Below, in pieces: positions 16,807 through 25,675 of a stretch of DNA of 64,000 nt. Source of the DNA: Labilibaculum euxinicum (GTDB lineage: Bacteria; Bacteroidota; Bacteroidia; Bacteroidales; Marinifilaceae). Numbering within the stretch: position 1 is the first letter of the stretch; each line of letters begins with the position of its first letter. The position numbers and the translations under genes are program-made. The stretch covers positions 392,312 through 456,311 of the forward strand of contig NZ_WTCR01000003.1 of the NCBI RefSeq assembly GCF_009795715.1. Reading direction: 5' to 3'. Below the pieces are notes generated by a model. The model was not told the DNA's origin, made no database searches, and saw only the letters and a list, made by a program, of their open reading frames with translations.

Positions 16807-18219
16807 ATGGAGAAAGTCGTAAGAGAAATTTTGGAGGCTAAAGAAATTCGGTCAAAAGAGAGACAGAAGTTTGCTGAGTTAGGAGATATTTCACTAAGTC
16901 TGACTCTTAATATTCCAGGTGTTCCAAAATCGAATTATCAGATCAAATTGTTTTTCTCAGAATGTTTGTCTGATCTGAAACGATTTTTACTTTCTCATCG
17001 GATTATTATTGAGGAAAAAAGAGAAATTATTCGTCCTGATGCAGCAGGAGATTTTTATTTAGTCCCTGTTTCAGGCAATGAAATTTCAGCAGCAACGATA
17101 AAAGAGATTGCAGAGCTTTATGAAAAGGAGCATTCTTTAGGTAGACTTTTGGACGTTGATATTACTGATGAAAAAGGAAATCCGGTTTCATCGGGAAAAG
17201 CCAAGAAATGTTATTTTTGTAATGAGCACCCTGCTGTGTTTTGCATGAGAAGGCAAACTCACAAATATGGAGAAATGAGAACTGTTATCGAGAAAGATAT
17301 ATCCCGGTTTTTACAGGAAAGAAGGAAAATAAGGGTTTGTAAAGATTTGTCTGCATTTGCTTTAAAAGCACTTCTTCATGAAGTATCTCTTTCTCCAAAA
17401 CCGGGTTTGGTCGATCGTTTTTCGAACGGATCTCATTCGGATATGGACTTTTCAACATTTTTAAATTCAAGTGCTGTCTTGTCTGTCTATTTTAAAGAAA
17501 TAGCTGAATATGGTTATTCTTATTCGTCTGCAAATATAAAAGATGCTCTGCCAAAATTGAGACAAATAGGTTTGCAAATGGAAGAGGATATGTATTGCGA
17601 AACTTGTGGGGTGAATACTCATAAAGGTGCCATTTTTTTGTTGGGATTTTCATTGTTTGTGAGTGCCAATCAAATAAAAAACCGGAATTTTTCGTATGAT
17701 TCATTTGTTAATCAAATAAAGGAATTAAACGGCAGTTTAGTTGAGAATGAGTTGGGGAAGAAGCTTTATAGCAGCAAAAAAACACATGGAGAAGAGTGTT
17801 TTGAGAAGTTTGGTGATAAGGGGAAAGGAATTAGAGGCGAAATTCAATCCGGATTACCTTGTGTTTTCAATCATGCAATTCCTGTTTTGAGTTCTCATTT
17901 CGATAAAATGGATGCAGTAAAAGATGCAATTATTCATGAAGGATTAAAACAAACACTTTTAGTTTTAATTGCACACAATTACGACAGCAATATTTTATAT
18001 CGTAAAGGAGAAAAAGTTCTTAATGAATTACAGGATATTTCACAACAGGCTTTTACTCTTTTTGGAACTCAATATTTTAATTCAAAGTATCAGGATTTAT
18101 TGGATTATTGTAATGAGAATCGGATATCTCCGGGTGGTTCTGCCGATTTGCTTGCTGTTGCATTCTTTACATATATGGTGAATAAAAAGTACAATTGGAA
18201 AGTATTCAATACAAATTGA
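16807..18219 (+). CDS. citXG: Fused CitXG: apo-citrate lyase phosphoribosyl-dephospho-CoA transferase / triphosphoribosyl-dephospho-CoA synthase
   Basis: The 470-residue product joins both enzymes that make and attach the citrate lyase prosthetic group. Residues about 1-175 are CitX: IRPDAAGDFYLVPV, then GRLLDVDITDEKG and a Cys pair in KKCYFCNEHPAVFCMRRQTHKY. CitX transfers the cofactor to CitD. Residues about 190-470 are CitG: LLHEVSLSPKPGLVDRFSNG, GVNTHKGAIFLLG and SPGGSADLLAV; it makes the cofactor from ATP and dephospho-CoA. The same fusion is known in some other bacteria. The open frame reaches back to 16747, but that ATG lies in the hairpin; the ATG at 16807 has AGGAAG eight bases upstream and begins where CitX homology begins. 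Confidence 0.9.
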   Translation: MEKVVREILEAKEIRSKERQKFAELGDISLSLTLNIPGVPKSNYQIKLFFSECLSDLKRFLLSHRIIIEEKREIIRPDAAGDFYLVPVSGNEISAATIKEIAELYEKEHSLGRLLDVDITDEKGNPVSSGKAKKCYFCNEHPAVFCMRRQTHKYGEMRTVIEKDISRFLQERRKIRVCKDLSAFALKALLHEVSLSPKPGLVDRFSNGSHSDMDFSTFLNSSAVLSVYFKEIAEYGYSYSSANIKDALPKLRQIGLQMEEDMYCETCGVNTHKGAIFLLGFSLFVSANQIKNRNFSYDSFVNQIKELNGSLVENELGKKLYSSKKTHGEECFEKFGDKGKGIRGEIQSGLPCVFNHAIPVLSSHFDKMDAVKDAIIHEGLKQTLLVLIAHNYDSNILYRKGEKVLNELQDISQQAFTLFGTQYFNSKYQDLLDYCNENRISPGGSADLLAVAFFTYMVNKKYNWKVFNTN

Positions 18220-18308
18220 AAATGAATAATAAAACAACATTTGTCATGCTTTCATAGATATTGAGCACCTTTCATAACATATAGAATTAGAGGGGTATTT
18301 TCTGTGAA

Positions 18309-19451
18309 ATGCATATTATTGAGTGCGGAAATGAAAAGAAAATATTTACACAAAACAATACTAAACAACGAATAAGGATGGGAGTTGAGAATACAGATTA
18401 TAGGGAAGAGTCTTTAGATCTAAACAATCCCTTTGATATAAAGCTGGTCTCAGAATTTCTGGAGCCATTGGGTTTTGAGTTCGATTCTATAGACGTTGAT
18501 TACACCATGATTCTTTATAATTTGAATCAGGAGGTAATAGGAACCGGGTCGTATAAAGGAAGAGTACTTAAATATGTTGCAGTTTCTCCTAAATTTAGAG
18601 AAGGAGCCGCTTTTGCGCAAATTGTAACACATTTAATTGAATTGGTTATTAATGAGCACAAACACATTTTTGTTTACACGAAGCCTCGTAATTTAGAGGT
18701 TTTTAAAGGATTGGGATTTACCGAAATTGCAACTGCAGAGCCATTGTTCTCTGTTTTGGAATTTGGATATGAGAATATCAAAACATATCAGGACTATTTG
18801 CGGTCAATAAAAAAGGATGTAACTTTTGGTGGCATCGCAGCCATAGTTGTAAATTGCAATCCTTTTACTAAAGGGCATAAATATCTGATCGAAAAAGCTT
18901 GTGCGGAAAATAGAGTTGTATACTTGTTCGTAGTTGAAGAGGATCGTTCGTCATTTACTTTTGATATTAGATGGAGATTGATTCAGGAAGAATTGGGACA
19001 TATTGAAAATCTGGTAATGGTGAAGGGGGGAGATTATGTAGTTTCAGGAACTATTTTTCCTTGTTATTTTTTGAAAGATGAGAAAGAATGTGACATTGCG
19101 GCTAAACAAGCCGAATTGGATGTAGTCACTTTTTTGAATTATATTGTTCCAATTTTAAATATTAATAGAAGATACGTTGGAACTGAAATGTATTCGCCGG
19201 TAACTGCGGCCTACAACGAAGCCATGATTAAATATTTACCGTCCAATGGCGTTGAAATTCTTGAGATACCAAGAATTACGCAAGGGAGTTCAGATAATTA
19301 TATTTCGGCATTAAAAGTAAGAATCGCAATCCGTGAAGACAGACTGAATGAAGTCCTCGATTTTTTACCGGATTCAACAAAGAATTATCTGTTGTCGGAA
19401 GAATCTGCTGAGATTAGAGAGAAGATAAGAAATACAGTTACCAGACATTAA
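18309..19451 (+). CDS. citC: [Citrate (pro-3S)-lyase] ligase
   Basis: This 380-residue enzyme acetylates the prosthetic thiol of CitD using acetate and ATP, switching citrate lyase on. The N-terminal half is a GNAT-like domain (GSYKGRVLKYVAVSPKFREGAAFAQIVTHL, and FKGLGF). The C-terminal half is a nucleotidyltransferase: GGIAAIVVNCNPFTKGHKYLIEKA carries the HxGH-like ATP site, and ITQGSSDNYISALKVRIAI is near the end. An alternative start at Met24 (18378) is possible, since family homology begins just after it. citC is often first in such operons; here it is last, 89 bp after citXG, followed directly by a terminator. Confidence 0.9.
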   Translation: MHIIECGNEKKIFTQNNTKQRIRMGVENTDYREESLDLNNPFDIKLVSEFLEPLGFEFDSIDVDYTMILYNLNQEVIGTGSYKGRVLKYVAVSPKFREGAAFAQIVTHLIELVINEHKHIFVYTKPRNLEVFKGLGFTEIATAEPLFSVLEFGYENIKTYQDYLRSIKKDVTFGGIAAIVVNCNPFTKGHKYLIEKACAENRVVYLFVVEEDRSSFTFDIRWRLIQEELGHIENLVMVKGGDYVVSGTIFPCYFLKDEKECDIAAKQAELDVVTFLNYIVPILNINRRYVGTEMYSPVTAAYNEAMIKYLPSNGVEILEIPRITQGSSDNYISALKVRIAIREDRLNEVLDFLPDSTKNYLLSEESAEIREKIRNTVTRH

Positions 19452-19458
19452 ACAGAAA

Positions 19459-19487
19459 AGCCGGATGGGTATCATCCGGCTTTTTTT
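19459..19487 (+). terminator. Intrinsic terminator of the cit operon
   Basis: AGCCGGATG (19459-19467) pairs with CATCCGGCT (19473-19481) around GGTAT, followed by seven Ts. It sits 8 bp after the citC stop. AAAA just upstream lets it also work for the minus-strand gene that converges on it. Confidence 0.9.
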
Positions 19488-19499
19488 AACTTTACAATA

Positions 19500-19817
19500 T
19501 TATAAACCTATTCGTTTTCGGATAATAGAAAGTGTGGTTGGTTTTGAATTGTAGGTGTATTTTGCGAATATCAGATAAAAAAGCAATAGTATATTAAATA
19601 AGTAGTTGAAGTACAGTGGTATATGGTAGTTGTTGCGGGCTACATCATCTATAAAAATATAGCATAAGGTAAAAACTTCACCCCAAAACCACAGCCATAA
19701 AAACAACTCGTTTAGGTCATCTGTTTTTTTTGTCTTAAATGTGTGGATTACTTGTGGCAGAGCACAAATTGCGAAAAGAATGCTTCCCATCCATCCAATA
19801 ATTTCATTTGCTTGCAT
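19500..19817 (-). CDS. Small PQ-loop (SemiSWEET-like) membrane protein
   Basis: This 105-residue protein has three membrane segments (about 7-24, 38-58, 68-88). The PQ-loop signature is in ALPQVIHTFKTKKTDDLNELFLWLW of the first helix and loop. Proteins of this size act as dimers and move small solutes; sugars are known for some SemiSWEETs. The substrate here is unknown. It converges on citC, with its 3' end 12 bp from the shared terminator. It probably has its own promoter and is not part of the cit operon, although a transport role for a cit-related compound cannot be excluded. Confidence 0.75.
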   Translation of the reverse strand: MQANEIIGWMGSILFAICALPQVIHTFKTKKTDDLNELFLWLWFWGEVFTLCYIFIDDVARNNYHIPLYFNYLFNILLLFYLIFAKYTYNSKPTTLSIIRKRIGL

Positions 19818-19851
19818 GTCGTCGTATTTTCATGCAAAAATGAACAAAACA

Positions 19852-19884
19852 AAGGAGAAAAATAAGAAATCCGGCTAATTTCTT
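19852..19884 (-). terminator. Probable terminator of the partner-switching operon (minus strand)
   Basis: On the minus strand AAGAAAT (19884-19878) pairs with ATTTCTT (19870-19864), overlapping the stop codon of the receiver-PP2C gene, and is followed by ATTTTTC. The 7-bp stem is weak, so confidence is moderate. Confidence 0.45.
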
Positions 19885-21437
19885 TGGATTAACAACAAAG
19901 TGCGGTCATCATCAAATTTAGAGACATTGTAGATTTTGGTTAATTCCAATTCCACATCTTTAGGTTCAATAATTTCTTTTTCTTTGTTGTTGTCAAGAAT
20001 GTAAAACATAGCTTCATCACCAATCATTTCACCGGTTCTGTCATTAACAGCTTCAGTGTAGCCATCGGTATAAAAGAATAGTTTATCGCCTTTGTTAAAT
20101 TCATGAACCAGACTTCGGTATTTGCCTTCTTTTACAACCCCCAACAGTGTGCCTACAATATTTAATTGGGATATGTTTTTTTCTACTCCATCATAAAGAA
20201 AAGGGCGAAGAGCTCCGGCCGAAGCAATACTAATTTTATTTGAAGAAGTACAAAGCGAGATGATACTTAGAGTTGTAAACACTTCTGTAAGCTGAATGTC
20301 TTTAAAAAGATACTCATTTATAATATCGAGAAATTTGCCCGGTGATTCAACAAAATCGAGTTCTTGTCGATTAACGAAAAAATTAATGGTACTTCGGATG
20401 TAGGCAATATAAGCTGGTACAAAGAACCAGGCATCCCATTTTTTACCCATTACATCACCCAAAATCAATATTTTTCTATTCTGATCCACATCGATAATCT
20501 CGTAATAATCACCTCCCGGTAATTTATCATAGGGCTGATGAAGAATTTGAATATTATAGTCACGTATTGTGTCTTGAAATTCATTTTCGAAACGAATAGG
20601 AGATCGTTTAGCTGCAGAGTTTAATGCGTTTAAGTATTTGTTTTTTAAATCATGCTCACGTTGAACATTTGAATTAATTTGGTGAATAATCAGTTTTGGA
20701 TTCAGATTTTTAAATAGAAAACCGCTTATTTTGGATTGCATTAGATTTTCCAGTTTGTCCATGTCGTCAGCATCAGAGACAAGAATGTTTATTGGAATAT
20801 GATTCGAGACAATTTCCGTTATTTTATCTAAGATGGAGATCGCCCAATTGGCTTTATCATCAATAATTATGCCCCAGGTATTGGTGTCCTGCAAGGCCAT
20901 GAAAAAATCGGTATCGGTATAAACGGCAGTAATATTTGTTTTAAGGTGCTTCCTGGGAAGAGGAAAAGGTTTTATTCTATTGGCACAATAAATCAAGTTT
21001 CCTTTTTCAAAACTGATGTCATCTTTTCTCGCACCATCAAGAATATCTTTTCTTAAATAGGCTTTCTTCAAATGGGATTTGATCTTTGAGATAAAGATCT
21101 TTTGTTTGATTGGTTTGGTGATAAAATCATCCGCACCGTCATTCAGATTTTTAATCCATGTATCTTCCTCGTTGTTTCCAGAAAGGAAAATAAAAGGAGT
21201 GTGTTGGTATTCAGGTGTCTGCCTAAGTCTTCTTACCAGTTCATTGCCATCCATTAATGGCATGTATAAATCTGAGATGATAAGATCGAAATGTTGACTT
21301 TTAGCCTGATCAATAGCCTCTTTCCCGTTTTTTGCAAGTGTTGTTTGGTAACCTAATCCTTTTAGAGTAAACTCAATGAATTTTAGGATAACTACGTCAT
21401 CATCAACAACCAGTATATTTGGCGAGACTTTTGCCAT
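19875..21437 (-). CDS. Response regulator with C-terminal PP2C (SpoIIE/RsbU-type) serine phosphatase
   Basis: The 520-residue protein begins with a canonical receiver domain (1-125): acidic pocket VDDD at 11-14, phospho-acceptor Asp56 in ISDLYMP, FLSGN, and Lys in FITKP. Residues about 165-275 look like a second, degenerate receiver (VYTDTDFFMALQDTNTWGIIIDD to SGFLFKNLNPKLIIHQI), lacking a clear acidic pocket. The C-terminal 230 residues form a PP2C phosphatase: KLPGGDYYEIID and ILILGDVMGK carry the metal-binding Asp residues, then FFYTDGYTEAVN and DDRTLLLI. Such proteins dephosphorylate STAS antagonists when activated; a STAS gene lies 9 bp upstream. It is last in the Hpt-STAS-phosphatase operon. 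Confidence 0.9.
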   Translation of the reverse strand: MAKVSPNILVVDDDVVILKFIEFTLKGLGYQTTLAKNGKEAIDQAKSQHFDLIISDLYMPLMDGNELVRRLRQTPEYQHTPFIFLSGNNEEDTWIKNLNDGADDFITKPIKQKIFISKIKSHLKKAYLRKDILDGARKDDISFEKGNLIYCANRIKPFPLPRKHLKTNITAVYTDTDFFMALQDTNTWGIIIDDKANWAISILDKITEIVSNHIPINILVSDADDMDKLENLMQSKISGFLFKNLNPKLIIHQINSNVQREHDLKNKYLNALNSAAKRSPIRFENEFQDTIRDYNIQILHQPYDKLPGGDYYEIIDVDQNRKILILGDVMGKKWDAWFFVPAYIAYIRSTINFFVNRQELDFVESPGKFLDIINEYLFKDIQLTEVFTTLSIISLCTSSNKISIASAGALRPFLYDGVEKNISQLNIVGTLLGVVKEGKYRSLVHEFNKGDKLFFYTDGYTEAVNDRTGEMIGDEAMFYILDNNKEKEIIEPKDVELELTKIYNVSKFDDDRTLLLIQRN

Positions 21438-21446
21438 ATCAGTATT

Positions 21447-21797
21447 TTATTCAACTGATGAAAAGCTGTTAACACATGCGGTTTGGTCTTGTAAAATATC
21501 AAAGATAGAATCCAACTGCATTAATTCTATCAGCTCCATCACATCTCTGTTGATATTGCAAAGTTTTATAAAACTTTTATGTTCTTTTGATGTTTTAAGA
21601 GCCGATAAAAGTGCCCCAAAACCAGAACTGTCAATAAAGCTAATTTCTTCAAAATCAACAATTAATTTTGATTTAGGCTGAGACAAAAATTCATTCATTT
21701 TTTCCTTCGCAATATTTGCATTTAAGGCATACAAACGATTGGTTTCTCCCAATTTCATTATTGTTATAGAGTTTAGCTGTTTGGTTTCAATATTCAT
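21447..21797 (-). CDS. STAS-domain anti-sigma factor antagonist
   Basis: This 116-residue single-domain protein has the STAS pattern VDFEEISFIDSSGFGALLSAL at about 48-68; Ser57 or Ser58 is the expected phosphorylation site, as in SpoIIAA and RsbV. When dephosphorylated by the neighbouring PP2C protein it would bind a GHKL kinase/anti-sigma factor. No such kinase is encoded nearby, so the target is elsewhere. It sits between the Hpt and phosphatase genes with gaps of 24 and 9 bp, which strongly suggests one operon. Confidence 0.88.
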   Translation of the reverse strand: MNIETKQLNSITIMKLGETNRLYALNANIAKEKMNEFLSQPKSKLIVDFEEISFIDSSGFGALLSALKTSKEHKSFIKLCNINRDVMELIELMQLDSIFDILQDQTACVNSFSSVE

Positions 21798-21821
21798 AGC
21801 AGTAAAATATGGTTACAGTGA

Positions 21822-22277
21822 TTAAAGTTGTCCTAAGGTTTCTTTTAATTCTTTTATGGCTAAAGGACATTGTGATAAAAATTCCTCTACTAATACAGGA
21901 ATATTTACTAAATCAATGTCATTCATAGTTTCGTTTTTCACGTTAGTCCAGTTTTTTTCATCTTGAGGACTAAATTCAATCCTGTTTTCTCTCTTCAGCT
22001 GCAATTCAAACTTTAAATTTCCTTTTGAAAAATGCTCTAATTGTTCTAGACAATCACCTGAATTTTCCATTCCCATTGTTCGTACGGATGATTTTGCCTT
22101 GTGAGCAATAGCGCCTAAATCCTGCCAGTTCCGAGCTTCAAAACTTCTTGATATTTCTTCTTCAAATTCAGGGATTTGTTCTAGAAAAATATCAATCATT
22201 TCACTGATGATGTTTTTGTCATTTCCAGACATCTCCTTTAGATAGGAGAGATCTGTGATCATTTCACCTTGAGTCAT
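21822..22277 (-). CDS. Hpt (histidine phosphotransfer) domain protein
   Basis: The 151-residue protein carries an Hpt four-helix pattern in its first 100 residues, with the phosphorylated His59 in LGAIAHKAKSSVRTMGM. The C-terminal 50 residues are less conserved (NVKNETMNDIDLVNIPVLVEEFLSQ). It would pass phosphate from a hybrid histidine kinase to a receiver, most simply that of the phosphatase two genes downstream in the same operon. The cognate kinase is not in the window. Confidence 0.85.
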   Translation of the reverse strand: MTQGEMITDLSYLKEMSGNDKNIISEMIDIFLEQIPEFEEEISRSFEARNWQDLGAIAHKAKSSVRTMGMENSGDCLEQLEHFSKGNLKFELQLKRENRIEFSPQDEKNWTNVKNETMNDIDLVNIPVLVEEFLSQCPLAIKELKETLGQL

Positions 22278-22604
22278 TCTGTTGATATGAGCTTGTTCGA
22301 TTTAACATTTGTTTGATTTTTTTTATAAATTCAACTTTTGTTTCGATAGAAATAATGCGCTGAATTTTGAGTAAAATCTTCATTGTCGCATATGCAATAA
22401 TACTAATTTATTTTCAATTTACCTATTGCTCCAGCTATTCAATTAGAGCTTAGTATCCTTGATTTTACTGATTGTTTGTTGATCGTAATTTTTTAGGTTT
22501 GCTATTGTTTGCCCGATTAATAATTAGGATTAATCTCAACAAAAGATTTTTTTTTTCGTAATACTAATTTTTATTGAATTTATCTGAACAAAATATCTAA
22601 CTTA
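22278..22604. other. 327-bp divergent intergenic region
   Basis: The region separates the minus-strand Hpt operon from the plus-strand TPR/propeller gene and must hold promoters for both. It is strongly AT-rich. No exact TTTG/TAnnTTTG pair with standard spacing was found, and no hairpin terminator, RNA gene or coding frame was seen. Confidence 0.4.
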
Positions 22605-24359
22605 ATGTTTATGATCTGGAAGTTTACTACCGCTGTTTTTCTTTTTGTTTTTTTATTATCAGGGAATTTAATTGGGCAAGAATTGTTGCCTGTGAAAAAG
22701 TCTGAATTTGTTGGGAATGAACCGAATCGAAAACAAGCTTTCACCCAAGTGAAAGAGGCATCTGAGCTGTATCAAAAAGGAATTGGATATGTGCCCCAGA
22801 GTTTAAATCTATTTTTGAGTGCTTACAATTTAAATAATAATAATCCTGAGTTAAATTACAATATTGGTCTTTGTTATTTAATAGCAGGACCAAAAGATGC
22901 TGCGCTGTCATATTTACTTGCCGCACAATCTGCTAATGCAGATGTCAGTGCAGATATTCATTTTCTGATTGGCTTGGCTTATAAATATCAAAATAATTTT
23001 TCTGATGCAATCATTCATTTTAAAATGAATAAAGAGTTAATTCAACAGAATAAGTATAAAGAGCAGAAAGAACTTCTGCCTATAAGTGATAAACACATTC
23101 AGGAGTGCCGAAGCGGCAGGCTGCTAATGAAAAATAGTCTTGATCTGGAGATACAGCCTGTTGAAGGAAATGTAAACTCAGAATTTGATGAATTTAATCC
23201 TCAAATAATTGATAGTAATTTATTTTTTAGTTCGCGAAGAGGATTAGAGAATGATAGCAGGTCACCAGAAGATCAAAAGTTTTTTGAAAAGCTTTTTAAG
23301 GCTTCAAAAAGTGAGGTGTTGGATATTGAGGTTCGTGAAGAGAAAAATAATTTAGGAGAAAATGTAAATTCTACTTTGCTGTCTAAATTTGACGATAAAC
23401 AGTTTGTATTTTATAATAGTAATTCGGGAGCAGGTGATTTGTTTCTGGCTGAAAAAGAGAGAGGCAAATGGAAAATAGGAAAAGCAATTAAATTTATAAA
23501 TGAAAAAGACTCAAGAGAGAGTTCTGCAAGTTTACCTCAATCGGGAAATGAAATTTATTTTGTAAGTAATCGTAAAGGAGGCTTTGGCGATTGTGATATC
23601 TATTTTTGCAAAAAAGAATCGGAGTCTAAATGGTCTAAACCAATTAATATTGGTGGCGATATTAATACTGAATATGACGAAGGTGATGTTTTTATAAGTG
23701 CGGATGGCACTAAGTTATTTTTCAGTTCAAAGGGGCACAATACCATGGGGGGATATGATATATTCAAGTCTGACCGTCGGGATGATGGAACTTGGAGTAA
23801 GCCAATAAATCTGGGATATCCAATAAATAGTACTGATAACGATATTACCTATTGTGAAGATCAGAATGGTATTTTTTATTTTGCATCCGAGCGTAGCGGA
23901 GGCAAAGGAGGGTTTGATATTTATTGTCAAAAAATACCTGAGCCGGTAATCGAAGAGGTTGCAGAGGAAGTCATAGTAGAACCAGTGACTGAACTTCCTG
24001 AAACGAAAATAGAAGTTCCTGCTACACTTCCGCTTGTAAGTTTTAAAAGTGAGGCCGTTGCAATAACTGAAACTCCGGTAAAACAAGAATTGGTTGAAGA
24101 GGATTTTGTTTATAGAGTTCAAATTGCTGCGGCAAGAAAAGAAATGGATCCTAAAGATCTATTTAAAAGGTACAAAGGAGGTGATGTTATAGATCATTTG
24201 TTTGTTGAAAACTGGCATAAATATACTATCGGAGGATTTTTAACATTTAAGGAGGCTGCCAAATATAGGGATGCCTGTGGAGTGAAGGATGCTTTTGTTG
24301 TATTGTTTAAAGGAGGTTATCGATTAGGAATTGCCAGAAGGCCTTTTGAGGCAAACTAG
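22605..24359 (+). CDS. Envelope protein with TPR, WD40-like (PD40) propeller and C-terminal SPOR-like region
   Basis: This 584-residue protein has a signal peptide (about 1-25, ending GNLIGQ). TPR-like helices cover about 45-150. PD40 propeller blades follow, recognisable by repeated IYFVSNRKGGFGDCDIYF, LFFSSKGHNTMGGYDIFKS and FYFASERSGGKGGFDIYCQK. A Glu/Pro/Val-rich linker lies at about 446-495. The last 80 residues (VYRVQIAAARKEMDPKDLF to FVVLFKGGYRLGI) resemble a SPOR-type fold. The architecture is close to Bacteroidota OmpA/PorE-like envelope proteins but lacks an OmpA peptidoglycan-binding domain; the SPOR-like end may bind peptidoglycan instead (inference). A second start at Met3 is possible. 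Confidence 0.75.
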   Translation: MFMIWKFTTAVFLFVFLLSGNLIGQELLPVKKSEFVGNEPNRKQAFTQVKEASELYQKGIGYVPQSLNLFLSAYNLNNNNPELNYNIGLCYLIAGPKDAALSYLLAAQSANADVSADIHFLIGLAYKYQNNFSDAIIHFKMNKELIQQNKYKEQKELLPISDKHIQECRSGRLLMKNSLDLEIQPVEGNVNSEFDEFNPQIIDSNLFFSSRRGLENDSRSPEDQKFFEKLFKASKSEVLDIEVREEKNNLGENVNSTLLSKFDDKQFVFYNSNSGAGDLFLAEKERGKWKIGKAIKFINEKDSRESSASLPQSGNEIYFVSNRKGGFGDCDIYFCKKESESKWSKPINIGGDINTEYDEGDVFISADGTKLFFSSKGHNTMGGYDIFKSDRRDDGTWSKPINLGYPINSTDNDITYCEDQNGIFYFASERSGGKGGFDIYCQKIPEPVIEEVAEEVIVEPVTELPETKIEVPATLPLVSFKSEAVAITETPVKQELVEEDFVYRVQIAAARKEMDPKDLFKRYKGGDVIDHLFVENWHKYTIGGFLTFKEAAKYRDACGVKDAFVVLFKGGYRLGIARRPFEAN

Positions 24360-24393
24360 TGTATTGGCACAAACGATATCTGAGAAAATTTTT

Positions 24394-24401
24394 TACATTT
24401 G
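24394..24401 (+). promoter_or_regulatory. Candidate -7 box upstream of gcvT
   Basis: TACATTTG fits TAnnTTTG exactly, 111 bp before the gcvT start. No TTTG is found at the expected -33 distance, so this is a moderate candidate only. Confidence 0.35.
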
Positions 24402-24512
24402 CAAAAGATAACACAAACACGATTTAATAACTTTTTTCTCAGGTAAATCTTCAGTAAAAAAGTTTGTCTTTTTTATGATTACTTGAAGATCTTGCCCAAA
24501 ATACGTAAACAA

Positions 24513-25616
24513 ATGAAAAGAACAGCATTCACTAGCTTTCATGAAGAATTAGGTGCAAAAATGGCACCATTTGCTGGGTATAACATGCCTATTGAGTATA
24601 CCGGAATTAACGATGAGCACAAATGTGTTCGTGAAAAATTAGGGGTTTTTGATGTTTCTCACATGGGTGAGTTTTGGGTGAAAGGTCCAAAAGCTTTTAG
24701 TTTTGTACAAAAATTGACTACAAATGATGTAGCTGCGCTTTCAGATGGAAAAGTTCAGTATAGTTGCTTCCCAAATGGGAAAGGCGGAATCGTTGACGAT
24801 TTGTTGGTATATCAAATTGATAGCGAGACGTATCTATTGGTTGTAAATGCAGCTAATATTGAGAAAGATTGGAATTGGTGTTGTAAAAATGCTGAAGAAA
24901 TGGGATTGGAAGTTGGAACTGAACTTTATAATGCTTCTGATGAAATATGTCAGTTAGCTGTGCAAGGTCCTTTGGCATTGAAAGCAATGCAGAAAATTGT
25001 GGATCGTCCGATTGAAGATATGGAGTATTACACATTTCAAAAAGTGACCATTGCAGGAATCGAAAATGCTATTTTTTCGACTACTGGTTATACTGGTTCC
25101 GGTGGATGTGAAATTTACGTGTCAAACGAAGATGGAGTGAAGCTTTGGAATGCTGTAATGGAAGCAGGAAAAGAATTTGGAATCCAGCCAATTGGTTTGG
25201 CAGCTCGCGATACGCTGCGTTTGGAAGTTGGCTTCTGTTTATATGGTAATGATATTGATGATGACCATTCACCGATTGAAGCAGGTTTAGGTTGGATCAC
25301 CAAGTTTGTGGAAGGAAACGATTTTATCGATCGTGAGTTTTTTGCAAAACAACAAGAAGAAAAACCAAAGCGCCGATTGAAAGGTTTTGAATTGATTGAT
25401 AGAGGAATTGCTCGTCATGGATACAAAATTGAAGATGCTGAAGGAAATGAAATTGGCGAAGTAACTTCAGGAACAATGGCTCCAATGGTAGGAAAATCAA
25501 TTGGTTTAGGATATGTTAAGGAAGGATTTTATAAACTGGATACTGAGATTTTTATTCGTGTTCGAAATAAAGCGGTAAAAGCTAAAATCACAAAAATTCC
25601 TTTTTACAAAGCGTAA
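24513..25616 (+). CDS. gcvT: Glycine cleavage system T protein (aminomethyltransferase)
   Basis: This 367-residue enzyme transfers the methylene group from aminomethyl-lipoyl H protein to tetrahydrofolate, releasing ammonia. The N-terminus TAFTSFHEELGAKMAPFAG, the folate-site motif FDVSHMGE, and GLAARDTLRLEVGFCLYGND are characteristic. A TTG ten codons upstream opens the frame, but homology starts at the ATG at 24513 (MKRTAFTSF). The other gcv genes are not adjacent. The product fits functionally with the serine genes that follow, since both feed one-carbon and glycine metabolism, but a terminator separates them. Confidence 0.95.
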   Translation: MKRTAFTSFHEELGAKMAPFAGYNMPIEYTGINDEHKCVREKLGVFDVSHMGEFWVKGPKAFSFVQKLTTNDVAALSDGKVQYSCFPNGKGGIVDDLLVYQIDSETYLLVVNAANIEKDWNWCCKNAEEMGLEVGTELYNASDEICQLAVQGPLALKAMQKIVDRPIEDMEYYTFQKVTIAGIENAIFSTTGYTGSGGCEIYVSNEDGVKLWNAVMEAGKEFGIQPIGLAARDTLRLEVGFCLYGNDIDDDHSPIEAGLGWITKFVEGNDFIDREFFAKQQEEKPKRRLKGFELIDRGIARHGYKIEDAEGNEIGEVTSGTMAPMVGKSIGLGYVKEGFYKLDTEIFIRVRNKAVKAKITKIPFYKA

Positions 25617-25638
25617 ATCGAATTTTTATTGAAATAAC

Positions 25639-25675
25639 AAAAGGCAGTTACCCTTGATGTAGCTGCCTTTTTTTT
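25639..25675 (+). terminator. Intrinsic terminator after gcvT
   Basis: AAAAGGCAGTTAC (25639-25651) pairs with GTAGCTGCCTTTT (25659-25671), 13 pairs including one G-U, loop CCTTGAT, followed by a T-run. Confidence 0.9.

Noticed and set aside
23727..24122. Minus-strand open frame of 131 codons inside the TPR/propeller gene
   Set aside because: Composition mirrors the repeats of the real gene on the other strand; no start context or homology.
24363..24378. TTGGCAC resembling a sigma-54 -24 box upstream of gcvT
   Set aside because: There is no GC or TTGC at the required -12 spacing.
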